A stretch of 64,000 nucleotides of DNA from Synaphobranchus kaupii. Lineage: Eukaryota; Chordata; Actinopteri; Anguilliformes; Synaphobranchidae. The stretch covers positions 64,604,849 through 64,668,848 of the forward strand of contig CM056383.1 of NCBI GenBank assembly GCA_029718625.1, read 5' to 3'. Within the stretch, counting starts at the first letter, position 1. Each line of letters opens with the position of its first letter. The notes under the pieces are model-generated. The model was not told the origin of the DNA, did not search any database, and saw only the letters and a list, made by a program, of their open reading frames with translations. A program made the translations under genes and the position numbers. This document shows, one piece after another, positions 32,430-44,228 of the stretch.

Positions 32430-32990
32430 GCGAAACAGCATTCCTCTACACACTCCTTTCATTTCCGCCTCTGAATGTATGAGTAACACTCTGCGGCCAA
32501 TGACCCGAGCCCACGTGCCGCCGAGGATTCTGGGAGTGGACGTGCTGATGAATGGGCTCTCGGGGGAGGGGGGGGGGGTTGCAATCAGCACACACGCCCA
32601 AATCCATTTCAGGAGGGAGCGCCAGCTAGCAGTCAGTCAGTGCGTGACAACAATAGCGATAGCGACAAGGCGCGGAACTGCGCCCAGAGCTTTCAGGTCA
32701 CGCACGGCACTGACAGCCTGAGTTATAGAGGCACTGGCTGCGCCTCCATAAGTCACAGCCGTTTTACCCTTGAACTGTCCGTACACCCGCGGAGAGACGC
32801 CGTGCGTAACGAAGGCAGGCTCGTCATAACATTTGAATATTGGCTCGGCGGAGGAACCTGTCGGGTGCAAAGGGCGGCCTTTTTTTTTTTCCCAGGCGGC
32901 GGTCTCTCGGGGCCTATGGAGAGGGGCAGCTCCCGGAATCTAGGAAATTGATTTCCGCCTTCTTCAAGGCCACGCCAGGCCTTGTCCTTC
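32430..32990. promoter_or_regulatory. GC/CpG-rich block, possible CpG island
   Basis: About 560 bases with many CpG dinucleotides (CCACGTGCCGCCGAGG, GCGATAGCGACAAGGCGCGG, ACACCCGCGGAGAGACGCCG, GGCTCGGCGGAGG) stand out sharply from AT-rich flanks. It contains an E-box (CACGTG), a G10 run at about 32568 and a T10 run at 32880. No TE ends are visible. It could be a promoter of an unannotated transcript, a distal CpG-rich regulatory element or a captured sequence. Confidence 0.4.
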
Positions 32991-34784
32991 AAAGAAAATG
33001 AGCGACTTTTGAGTCAAAATGTAAAATAGTGCAAACACATATTTTTACCTGAAAATATGGCTTTGCTTTAGGAGAAATAAGCCATTTTGACTTTAAAATC
33101 CAGAAAGAGTCAGGTGAGACAGGCGGGGCTTAGTCCGTTGACATCAAAATCTCTGTGGTGCGGCAAGGCCACATACTTAACAATGGTGGGTGGACAGGAG
33201 TGCTTTCTATCATGTCATGAACGCTCCTAATGGCAATGTCTTTAGTGATCAAACTCATTTTGACTTGATTTCATTTTTTTCAAAGATAAAATCAAATGTT
33301 GTAACCAGGGCAACAAAGCTCCACAAATTGTATAGTACAGAGCAAAATGGTTTATTGATCTGTGCAACAGTTTTAAATTACAGACTCACAAAAGGTCAGT
33401 GGGTGCCTCAGGAGGTATAAAACCTCTATTGATTTTACAAGAGCACTCCTAGCAAGACTGAACCAGAAATGTTTTTACTGAATTTTTACATTTTTACAGA
33501 AAGCCTTCTATAATTTTCCAGTTATTAATGGTTCAAGAATAATTGCTTAAAGGGACACATTACAAAAAAGCCTGTTGCATTCAGAGGACACAAACAAAAG
33601 CCCCAGTAGTATTCAACATATAGTACTGAAATCTGACCCTCCGGGTTGTGTGTGTTTTCTTTTAAAATCCAAAGTGGAGCACTGCTGTTGTGACAGTGGG
33701 GATTTGGGGTTAAGGAAGGGTGCAGGATAAGAGCTCAAGTGATGCCTTGAAGTTGGCCTCTTAAGCCCAGTCTACATCAAACAGCCGACTTCAGACCAGA
33801 CCAGATGGGAGAAATCTTCAGAACGTTCAAATTAAAATATCAGAACGTCCAAGTAAAAACTAAGCAGTCCACATCAAAGGGCCAAGTAAACAAATAAACT
33901 AATGTTTCCATGACAACGACTCTGTGTACTTGACTGTTTCTTCTTGTGACCTTTCTATGTGTATTTTGTTTCTAGCTAAACATATAATTTATTTATTGGC
34001 ATATTTGGTACCGAGTGGTCTAAATATAACGTAGCTACCCTGTTAATAACGTTGGCTTGACTTGTCACTTGTTTTTTACAGTAGCTAGCTTTGTTAACGT
34101 TACGTTTGACAGTGACAGCGATGCCGTTGCGGCACTATTCGCCGTACTCCTAGTGAAGAGGAGACGACAAAGCCGGCAAAGAAAGGAGAGGACAATATTT
34201 TCCAATCCGCTGTACTGCTTCATGATTGGTTAAGATAATATGTTTCCTCTATCACGTAGCCTACGTTCTAAAACGGTTCTAAAGCTCCGGGTTTAAAACT
34301 TGACACGGTCAATTTTGGAAACGCTGGCCGATGAGAGCAGACGTTCTAAAACTGGACAGTACACACTAGGGCTGGGCGATATACAACATCGATAATTATC
34401 GAATGCAATAACGGCCATTGCCATGGTGTGGGGCGCCTTTCTTTTCGTCTTTTTTTCTTTAAGTATACCCAATATACGGCAGTATACATCCAAACTTCAG
34501 AGGGCGCGTGAAATGCTGCTGATATCTATAGAGTGTTGATAAGACAGCCAACTAGCAGCAAGGTCGTACAGCTTTCACGTGATCATGTGATGTGTTTTTG
34601 TCAATCGCATGAAAGGCAGAGATTTTCGGGAGTACATTTTTCTAAATACATTTTGTTCAAAGCATGCTAAACAGTTTTATGGATTAGATTTATTTTCTGT
34701 GATTTTGGATTGATAATGGTTAGATAGACGCCTTGACAAAGATCTCGCTTCCCATTAATTCTAGCGTAGATTCTTCTAGTTCAG
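32991..34784. other. Mostly unique DNA with weak repeat hints
   Basis: CTAGGGCTGGGCGATAT at 34367 begins like a dispersed DNA-element relic in fish, and GTTAACGTTACG near 34093 is simple palindromic sequence. No gene supported. Confidence 0.35.
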
Positions 34785-35210
34785 TGTTTGTTAACAAACA
34801 AACGCCAACCTGGCCATCCTGTTTTATGCGGCCAACTAGTGGTTTGCTTTTTGCAGTGTAGCCTCCGTAGTTCTGTTTGTGAAGTCTTCGGCGGACAGTT
34901 AGTCACCTGACACATCCACGTTTGCCTCCTGAAGAGTATTTTTGATCTGTTGGACAGGTTTTTGCAGGTGACAGATGAGAATGATTCGCTCATCAACTGT
35001 AGAGGTCTTCCTTAGCCTACCAGGCCCTTTGTGATTATTGGGCTCATCAGTGCTCTCTTTCTTCTAAATGATGTTCCAAACACTTGCGTTTGGTATGCTT
35101 AATGCTTGGCCTATGTATCTGACTGTTTTTTTTTCTTATTTCTCATAATGGCTTGACTTTCATTGGCACAACTCTGGTCCTCATTTTGACAAATGCCAAA
35201 GACAAAGGCA
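34785..35210 (-). pseudogene. Mariner-family transposase, N-terminal relic
   Basis: The minus strand reads MRTRVVPMKVKPL, then with stops KCLEHHLEERKH, the GPGRLRKTSTVDERIILICH linker and LQKPVQQIKNTLQEANVDVS, followed by TNRTTEATLQKANH. This order matches the paired HTH region of Tc1/mariner transposases. Stops and a frameshift make it non-functional. Confidence 0.7.
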
Positions 35211-35288
35211 ATCAAAAACCTAGAATCAAGACTAGATACTGAAAGCTCTCTTCTACCTACACTATGGAAGCAATTGAACACACCTGAC

Positions 35289-35473
35289 CAGAGGTGGAAA
35301 TCCAGGGGACATAACGTAAAAGTCCTACCATGTGTTTCTTCCACCCATAGATTCAGCCAGCTGATTTCACTAATTAGTTCTACCTCCTAGCTGAAGAATT
35401 ATGTTAATTAGCAAATCCAGGTGATTCGAGCAAAATACTGGGGAGGACTTTTACTTTGTGTCCCCTGGATTTC
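35289..35473. mobile_element. MITE with CAGAGGTGGAAATCC ends
   Basis: CAGAGGTGGAAATCCAGGGG at the left mirrors CCCCTGGATTTCCACCTGA at the right. It splits the mariner relic between CACACCTGAC and TCAGAAACACC. The sequence CACCTGAC occurs on both sides (35281-35288, 35474-35481), consistent with an 8 bp hAT-type duplication, although it partly overlaps the right terminal repeat. Confidence 0.75.
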
Positions 35474-35723
35474 CACCTGACTCAGAAACACCTATGAAGC
35501 CATTTCCCCACAAATATTATTGTGCCCTGAAATTGGGAAGCTATGTATAAAAAGGGCTGCAATTTCTAAATAGTGAAACCAAAATGTATAAATACCCATG
35601 ATTGTAAAGGCTGAGCATCTGCACTTTAACCACATGTGAATTGTTTGATCAGAAATGCGCCAAATAATTTTTTTCTTTTTTTTCTTTAAAGTCTTTGTCC
35701 CAGACATTATGGAGGGTACTGTA

Positions 35724-37600
35724 TACGCAGACAAAAGTGCCTAAGTTCACATGAACGCACCACATTCTTAAGTTTTGACTCTTCTTCAGTACGGTACTAA
35801 CTAATCTTTCATTACAAACCATGGGAGGGGAGTGAATAAATAGACACAACATACAAATTTAAACACAATCAATGTCGCAATGGCCTATTGTGAAAGGCAA
35901 TGAGGCACAAACATAATGAACTGATCTTGTTACCTGGGCCATAGAAGCTTATAACTCAAGCTTCAAGCTCATTGATTTTTCTCTCTCCAGCAGCATTTGG
36001 GCACAGGCCACTTGTGTTACATAAATCCTTCAAAATGAAAGTTAAGACTGCTTAACGTCATCCCACCCCAAGGACATTAGATGTAGGAATAGTTCAGGAA
36101 AGGCCTTCGGGACGTGCTTTAGAAATACATTACCGGTACTCTCATTGAGAAAGCTAGAAGCAAAAAGAACGCAAATATTCATTTAGCTTATTTATTTATT
36201 TTCTAAACAGCTTTGTGCCATTCAATAACCCGCTTCTGTAATATATCTCACGCTGTAGTGGGGGAGATCTGCAGTGGAATTCCAATGCATTCTGCTTAAA
36301 CTTTCACACCGAGGAAGATGGTGGGCCTGTACTTTACTCTACTACAACATCAAAAGAGGGGAATACACTGAGGTAATACGTAGCAGCTACTTAATTAACA
36401 GGATCTGGGACCCAAAGCCCACATTTTTATTTTCCACACGGGGAACTGTACCCATTAACCAGAATTTCTTCAGTAACGTGCCCAGCTGTACAGATGGCTA
36501 ATTTGCAAAAGACTATAAGCTATGCAAGTCCCCCATGGTATGGTCGTTTGCTAAGCAAGAATGTAATAACAAGGATGATTCTAGGGTGCATTCGCTAACC
36601 ATCAGGGAGTTAAAAATAGCTTAGCATGGCTTAATACATTAAAACATGGCATGATAATTATTATGATTTATTACATAATTATTCCTATACTCACCTGGCT
36701 AGTATCATAGCTACAATTATAGTTGTCACTATTCTAGTTTGTGCCGTCCACAGCCACTTCTATTTGTTGCTTTTATTCAGAGTAATGATGCATAACTACT
36801 CAGCTCAACCATCGCCAATGTGGAGCAATCATCTGGTTGATGCGAGGCGGCCATTTTTCTCAGCCTCTAGGTGGACGATATTGAGAGGCAGTGGGACAAA
36901 TCTAAAGTCTGCGTCTTTTCCTTTCTTTCTTCGACTGATCGGGCACGTTCCCTCTTCAGCACTGCCGTGCCTGCACCCTCCGGACTTGTGCTGAAGAATT
37001 GGCGTCGGCAACAAAGACGGTAGCAGTCACGAAGATGCAATTTCACCCGTCCTGCGTCTACTCTTTTCTCCTCGTTGCTTATGTGATACACATCTAATGT
37101 ATAGTGTTCTCTCCCCCCTGTAATGAGTCATTGTAAATAAAAAGCAACATGCTCTCGGAGGCCATCGCTGTTACTGCTATCGATAGAGCAATCAGGAAGC
37201 AACAATGAAATACACGCTACAGGGAGTAGAACTGTGGAAAATCAGAGGGATGAGGGATGGGGAAGAGGTGGGTACTTTCGGTTCTTGTCAATGCTCATGC
37301 GTGGAATAGTGCGTTGCATGCAATTACAGAGGATCGTTCAGAAAAAAAACATCAATTAACCCTTCTTTCAATCTCCAGGCACTGCTAATAACAAAAGGCC
37401 GTTTTAAACGATCTCTTGTAATTTTTTGTTTAATGGACAAAAAGTTAAATGGTGCATTCTTGACCTGTCAAAGACAATGCTGTTCATTATAGAGTACCCC
37501 ACAGAGCGGGCGATTGGGAGGAAGGCTCTTTATTTCTGTAATAGTTCTGCGAGTGCTCATATCTGTTGAACACCCATCTGCAAACACAGCTAAGGGAGCC
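35724..37600. other. Unique DNA, no gene seen
   Basis: No TE ends. The part at about 37130-37600 is high-complexity (GTTACTGCTATCGATAGAGC) and might be conserved non-coding sequence. Confidence 0.3.
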
Positions 37601-38880
37601 TCCATTACCACCTCAAACACACACACACACAATCCAGGGCCCATGTGGTGCAAAGGGTAGTGTAAAAGTACAAAAGCTTTCCTAGCACTGCTCAGGCCTG
37701 AAAATCTAATTATACTATCATTAGCATAATTTTAAGAAGTTTGGGTGATGTTTGTAAAATGATGATGGGTAACGTATGATACCACCGCTATTAAAATGGC
37801 AAGAAAATAAGTTCAAAGTAAAACTAGAATGGCACTCAGGGAGATAGACACCCACGTGAGTAGGCAAAGCACTGAACTACGATTGAAAGGACTGAACTGC
37901 TTGCTTCTATCGCCAAACTTACTGCAACCAATATGGCGTTGAGTACACCGGCACGCTCAATTTCCCCTTAGGCTACAATGGAGAAACTTCTGGCATTTCC
38001 TACCAAACTAAGGGATTTACAGTTATATGTTAAACCCAGTAATACCCACAATACATGTAAGAATAAGAATCAATGCATGATTTTACTTGACATGATATCG
38101 AAGGTATAGCAGTGTACATTTGCTCACCGTAGAGTCACTAGACTCTGGTTGGTCGTATTGAACATGTGACGATGACTGATGGATAGCCTCCAAAGACCAT
38201 TATGGAAAGGTTGAACTACATGTAATTACGACAGCGCCTTATATAGTTGGGGTAGTGATTAGTGTCTGCCAATCCAATCTATTCAGCTCAATGATGAAAT
38301 AAAGTTTTCAGATGAGTTTACAGATGAACTTTGTGCTCCATATTAATCCCTGCAGTTAAATCAGGTAAGACTGTTTGTGTTCATGTTACTGCTCTGCACG
38401 AATATAGCAACTGAAACTACAGTTTGTTCATTTTCTATTTTCTTGTTATTTAAGCTACCAAAACATGTACTGCATCCTGCCCCCAAATGACTGTGGAATT
38501 AAACATTTAAAAATACAAAAGTTTCACAGAGAAGTGTACGATAATGTAGGTCAACAGTATGGCTTTTTTACCATCTTAAAATACTAAATAGATCACTTGA
38601 GGCTACAAAAAAAACAGTTCCACAGGTTGAATTATTTCAGTAAAATAAAACAACACAAACGGAAAATATATGTACGTGTAAGGCACATTGGATAAATGCA
38701 AAAATATACATCTCAACAATGACCTGTGAACCAGGATAAAACACAGACACATTTGTTATTTTTTTTTCATTTTTGAACATTAGGACTTCACAAATGAGCA
38801 TTTAGGCCTACTTCACATTAGAGAATTTGTAACGCTTGTGTGGTGGAATAAATGAGAGGGCATCGCTACCAGAAACGTTA
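37601..38880. other. Unique DNA with short AC repeat
   Basis: An AC run lies at 37617-37631. Nothing else recognised. Confidence 0.35.
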
Positions 38881-38900
38881 TTTTAGCCCAACCCTGAATT

Positions 38901-38964
38901 GTGCATGTGTGTGTGCGTGCGTGTGGGTGTATGCGTGTATGTGTATGCATGTGTGTGTGCGTAG
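38901..38964. repeat. Imperfect TG microsatellite
   Basis: TGTGTGTGCGTGCGTGTGGG and similar interrupted TG/TA repeats. Confidence 0.85.
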
Positions 38965-41893
38965 TGCCAGAGACGGTCCTGTTTTTTGCTCCATCCAAAC
39001 CTATAGCTACATAACTGGGTTAATTTGAATGAATCAGGTGTAATGAATGCTGGAGGCACTCGGCGTTTCACCATTCAGAATATTCTGGCTCAGACTTTTA
39101 ATCATCCATCATACACTTGTGATCAAGCTCAGATGGACCAAAAACCAGAAACAGATAGATACAGGTGTTAATGGAGTTAATGCTGTGTGCATTCTCATAC
39201 ATATACGTATATATTTGCCTATTTCCCCATTTACTAATTTCCGTATTTCCCTATGAACCATTTATTTATAATTGTATTTATGTATCATTGTTGCACTCTC
39301 GTACTTCCATAGTTTTAACAGGTTCCTGATCATTTAAGTCAATATTCGCCTACTGTGGACTATAAGTAACAAACAGTTTTAGTAAATGTATAGGCCTAAT
39401 GTATTTTGCCCAAAATACTGTTTTCAGTTAGCCTAAGTTAAAATCCGCTAGCAAAGAATGTTTAGCCTTTTGTTTTGGGAAAACAACGGATTGAACCAAA
39501 GTACGATGATCGTAAATCACTTCCTGCTTGATATTGTTTTCATAATTTATTTCATTCTATAGAGTTGTCAAGTCCAAGCTTGCCACACTTGATGAAATCA
39601 GACCATATCATAAATAGGCTATGACATCTTCTGTAAATCCCACTCCCTCCTGTATCAGTTGTGACTTGATGTAGCAGCTCTTTGGCTACTGTGAAGCAAA
39701 AAATGGTAATTCAGATGTGTATAAATGGACTACTCGCAGAATCAGCTGGATCTCGGGCTATTGGCCTCACCTCTAGGATACTATTCCTACCGTTTTGTTT
39801 TTTTTCCGCACAACTTTGTTTCGCTGGCAAGTTCATTTTGAGTTGTGGTTATATTTTTAATTCAATTTCACTTTTGCCATAAAGTTGGACCCCCACCAAT
39901 AATATTTCAAGGGTAGCCGATGCCACCCTGGCAACCCCTTTAGTTCTGCACTGGCATAACTGCCAAAGTTTTAAGATGCTACAGGTCTAACTTTTTAATC
40001 TGATAAACAAACTGCTAAACAGCTGCTGAAGCAACCACACTAAAGTTTATACACATTAACCTTTACATTCTAGTTCTAATTGGTGCCATATCTTTGATTT
40101 TCTCTCCTTTCAAGATAAACATAACTCTGGTCTCATGAATGTTTTATTGCGTCAAATCTTTTATTGATGATAAAATAATGAGAAAAAAGAGGTAGCGGCT
40201 TAACCCTTTGAAGAATAGATTTTTTTTTTATGTTTTAGAATTCCATTGCTTTCAATTAGTGACTGTTAAAATGTTCAGTTAAGAACATTCTCATTACATA
40301 TTTGTGATCTTAGACCTTAAGGCCTACTCACTAATTTTGGTTGCTAATCGAAGGAAATTACATGCATGACAACTAAGTACCTCTGTGGATCATGGTACTC
40401 AGTTATTTTTTATTTTTTTATTTTTTTTACTGTAACCAGCCACAAAACTACGACAAAACCATTTCTGAGGCATGGTTTATGTGGCAAACGGTTAGCTAAC
40501 TATTCCTTTAGATATTCCTTTCTGACGAGTGAGCACCAAGTAAAAAGTATGAGTACACAGGGCCGTTTAGGGGTGATGACAATTCTAGGGGCCCACAGCC
40601 CTTGGGGGGTCCCACAAAAACCACAGTAGCCTATTATGTAGGCCCCCCTTTCTATGACTAAATGATTAAAAGAAAGCCACAAAATCATGCAATATTGATG
40701 AACGAAGTTTCTATTTTCCGAGCAATAACCCCCTTCTTTAAAAAAATGGTTTGGTACATGGTTCGATGCTCTTTTGAGAATTTGCGCGTAACATTATTGC
40801 TCCCGAACTGCAGCAGCACCCAGCAGGTTATTAATAGAGAAGCGTAACAGAAACATAAATCGGAACGCCAAAAAAGAAGAGTGGAGAAGAAGGAAAGAGA
40901 GGCCAGGAGCAGCACATCAGGAGCCCAGAATATGTCAGATTTTTTTTTCGAAGAACACACAAGACAGGTAGCTGGCCCAATTACAGCGAGCAAACTTCTG
41001 ACTGACTGCAAACAATTCAAAATAAACTAAGCTACTGAGTGACTCCAATCTGTTCAATTAACTAACAACAGCTGAAAGCAATGAAAAAAGATACGCTTAT
41101 CTGAGTCAGAGTGTAGCCTAGACAATCCGCGACGCAGCAATTATGCACTCTGTTACCGAAGTGTGACTTCAAAACCGAGGTAAGTACCAAACCGAGACTT
41201 TTGTGTACCGTTACACCCATACTAAAATGTATGCACTTGCTTCCCCCAGGTTGACAAGCCAAAGAACCCATAAGGGTTCCTGATTGAACGTTTTTAAAAA
41301 AAATAAGAATGTAGGATTTAAAACATTTTTAGCTTCCTGATATTGTACAGCATGGGTTTTCAACCTTTTCTGATCCAGGGGTCAAATTGCTATTCATTTC
41401 ACACTGTTTTGTAGAGTTATCCCTGCTGGGCTACAATTTATTTGATGAGTACAAATTATGGCCTGGGGTCAAGACTGAAAACTTGCTTTAAAAAAAAACA
41501 ACAACAACCTAGATTTAGGATTGAAATTTATCAAGATTCACCACAGCTTACAGGAGTAAAACATTTTTTTTGGAACTCGGACAAAATCAATAGCATACAG
41601 TGCCAACTTAATCTTGCAGGGAAGCAGGGGAATTATACATCAGCACACATCTCTCATTCCCAGCCTTCACCGTTCAGCTGTCAAGTGCAAAAATAGGATG
41701 CAATGATTTAGTTTACACATGCTTCTCTTTATCTGTACCTGACCTCTGAAAGACACAGGCCTGTACCTCATTAACATTTGCCATAAACTTTGACTTACAA
41801 AAAATGCTAACATATATTTTTTTTCCTCAGTCAAAAGTTAGCAAGTTGCATACAAACTGCTTATGAAAAAAAGTAATAATACTGTGTCCAAGG
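38965..41893. other. Unique AT-rich DNA with weak hAT-like fragments
   Basis: GCATGGGTTTTCAACCTTTT at 41352 and ACAGGGCCGTTTAGGGG at 40557 resemble ends of fish hAT-like elements, but no partners were found. No gene supported. Confidence 0.35.
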
Positions 41894-42329
41894 CAGGGTG
41901 TGAAATTAACACCAGTCACCAGCTAAATGCTAGTAAAATTTTGATTGTGGCTGGTAAGATTTTTACTCTAGCAGCCAATTTTGCTGGTAACCAACCAGGG
42001 CCCCATTTCCCAAAAGCATCGTAGAGTTAAGATCATCTTAGAGTGTTTTGTGTTTGTGCTTTATTCATTTTATGAGTAAAATGATAAAAAGTTACTGACA
42101 TTACATAAAAAAAGATAATAAAAATAGAGGGAGAAAGATCAAAAAACAAACAATGAAAGTAATATAAAACAAAATAGCCTAAGATTATCTTTATCTACGA
42201 TTATTTTGGGAAACAGGGCCCAGGTTGCGTATATTGTAAAAGGTAATGTGGCTGGTAAAATGTTGAAAATGGCTGGTCATTTTTAGAATCCACAAGACAC
42301 TCTGGCCAGTGGGTTAATTTCATACCCTG
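41894..42329. mobile_element. MITE with CAGGGTGTGAAATTAAC ends (outer)
   Basis: The left CAGGGTGTGAAATTAAC pairs with GTTAATTTCATACCCTG at the right. The inner flanks carry repeated GCTGGTAA motifs. A second MITE sits inside it. Confidence 0.85.
41996..42223. mobile_element. MITE nested in the 41.9 kb MITE
   Basis: CAGGGCCCCATTTCCCAAAA at the left mirrors TTTTGGGAAACAGGGCCC at the right, and pairing continues through ATCGTAGAGTTAAGATCATC / AGATTATCTTTATCTACGAT. Its presence splits the outer element. Confidence 0.85.
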
Positions 42330-43240
42330 TTTTACCTGTATATGTAAAGATAATAGTTTACTTCAAGGGATATGCAGAACTAACAGTCAGAATATCAAGT
42401 ACAAATGGAAACCCTTTGCATTTCCAGACTGTTTTTGAAAACTACAGTATGTTCCATATTCTTTAGATTAGAAATCCAACTTTTGATCAGCTTCAGGTTG
42501 AACTAATAACCTGCTGTGATAAAACCAAACATGAAACAGCCTTTGAAAGTAACTTAATAAACTTTCAATGATCATAGCTTCAGATGGCAAGAAGATTAAA
42601 GCAGCTACATTCTCTAAGTTGGCCAATGTAATTCAGTGGTTTAAGTGTGCGCGTTGAGCAATTAATTCCCCAGAATACATCAGGACACTGGGTTTTGAGA
42701 GAGCATATTTAAGCGATTGGATAGTAATAAAATGTAGAGTTAATCAGATCACTGAAAGCTTTCATACTGAGTTCCAATTGGTAGAGTTCCTAGACATTCA
42801 GACCTGTCTCAAGACAAATGCGTTTGACCTTCATAAGTCAGATGGGTACAAACAAATAAATGAAATAATAAAGATAACATCCATCCATCCATTTTCGAAA
42901 CCGCTTAGTCCTGGTCGAGGTCACAGGGGGACTGACATTGTAGACATCCCAGCAGACATTGGGTAAAAGGTAGGAATACACAAGTCTGCTGATGATACAC
43001 TTTCCACAATTTTGTCAATAATCACGCATGGTGAGGCACATGGTTTGAGATGCAAGGATTTTTTTTGTTATTGATAAAATCTGTTTGACACAATTTATGT
43101 GTCTGGAGGGGCGATTTGTTTCTCATTTCTAGCCAAGAGATGAGAAAAGGAAAAATAAGATATTTGCGCATCATAGCTTTTAAACAATAAAGTACAAGTA
43201 CATCATTGGGATATGGCGGTGTTATTGTCTCAAAAATGAG
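42330..43240. other. Unique DNA with LINE-tail-like CATC run
   Basis: CATCCATCCATCCATTTTCG, followed by AAACCGCTTAGTCCTGGTC at 42881-42930, resembles the 3' tail of a common fish retroelement family. The rest is unrecognised. Confidence 0.45.
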
Positions 43241-43367
43241 TAAATAAATGCAACTGATCCACAAATAAATGCATGTTATCCACAGATAAATAGAACAGGT
43301 CCACAAATAAATGCACCTGATCCACAAATAAATGCACCTGATCCACAAATAAATGCAATTGATCCAT
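43241..43367. repeat. 21 bp minisatellite
   Basis: Six tandem units of roughly ATCCACAAATAAATGCACCT+G, with variant third and fourth copies (TTATCCACAGATAAATAGAA). Because 21 is divisible by 3 the minus strand shows a repeating IYLWIRC-type frame. That is an artefact of the repeat, not a protein. Confidence 0.9.
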
Positions 43368-44220
43368 ACCTAAGCCTCTTTTTGAGCCAGGAAAGAACTA
43401 ACTTAGTTGAGCCATAGACTGTATAACAATATGGACAAAGCCACTGTGACGTCACCCATTGCCTTTCCACGGCCTCGTAAAAACTGAATTGAGGCTCCGG
43501 ATGTCTTTTTCGCTGCCTGTTTGTACAAACTGCGTCTGCTCCGTGGAGCCGAAGAGGACTCAACCTGTCCCTCTGATTGGTCCTGAACAAATGTTAATAC
43601 CCTGTCCAAACGACACAATATTTAAAAAAAATCAGCACATGCAGAGGCATTAGTTGAAGGAAAGGCACCTATTGCAATTACATTTTTTTGTGGGAAAAAT
43701 GTATTGACTGAGTAGTGGACCACATTGCTGCCAGTGACTTACATGGTGAAAGACCTATACTGGAGCCAATCGCAGTGGCGCTAGTGACCAATGGCACAAT
43801 TGCTGCTGCCAGCCCAACCAGGAAGTGAGCTTCAAAACGAAAGCCCAGTCTTGGCCCCTTGAGTTGAACCCTGTTCTATACCAATGCAGCTCCCTCCAGT
43901 GGTTTTCGGGGTTTGCACATTACAAGGCGAATGGCCTGATAATTTTAACTTCTGATGGTAAGGATTTAATTTTAACAGTGCTTTTTGGAATTTACCCATC
44001 GTTGCGTGTTGTTGTGGGGCAATAATTGGTGTAGGAAACTGTCTTCTGTGCTAATGAAACTGCAGTCAATATTAACTATAGGTCAAGGTACATTGGTCAA
44101 GATTTGCCAAGCATTTGTGATATTTATAATACCCGCATGCTAAGGATGGGTCTGAAAATAATCGGTGACCCCTTTCATCCAGCCAATGCATTTTCTGCTC
44201 CCCTCCCTTCAGGAAAAAGG
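43368..44220. repeat. Old repeat-like sequence, type unknown
   Basis: ATAGACTGTATAACAATATGG, the GTGACGTCACCCATTGCC block and GGAGCCAATCGCAGTGGCGC read like pieces of dispersed fish repeats. No terminal repeats were found. Confidence 0.35.
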
Positions 44221-44228
44221 ATACGTAG

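Larger units (their letters stand above)
34785..35721 (-). mobile_element. Tc1/mariner element, left-truncated and split
   Basis: The right end reads GACATTATGGAGGGTACTG followed by TA (35722-35723). Inward come GGGCTGCAATTTCTAAATAG and GCATCTGCACTTTAACCACA, then the N-terminal transposase region (minus strand). The element ends abruptly at about 34785, so the catalytic half and other terminus are missing. A MITE interrupts it at 35289-35473. Confidence 0.8.

Noticed and set aside
42881..42935. CRISPR-like or telomere-like CATC repeats
   Set aside because: Only three CATC units and a known-looking retroelement tail context; CRISPR arrays do not occur in animal nuclear genomes.
43022..43348. 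Repeated IYLWIRC protein on the minus strand
   Set aside because: It is simply the 21 bp minisatellite translated; the period is divisible by three so every frame stays open.
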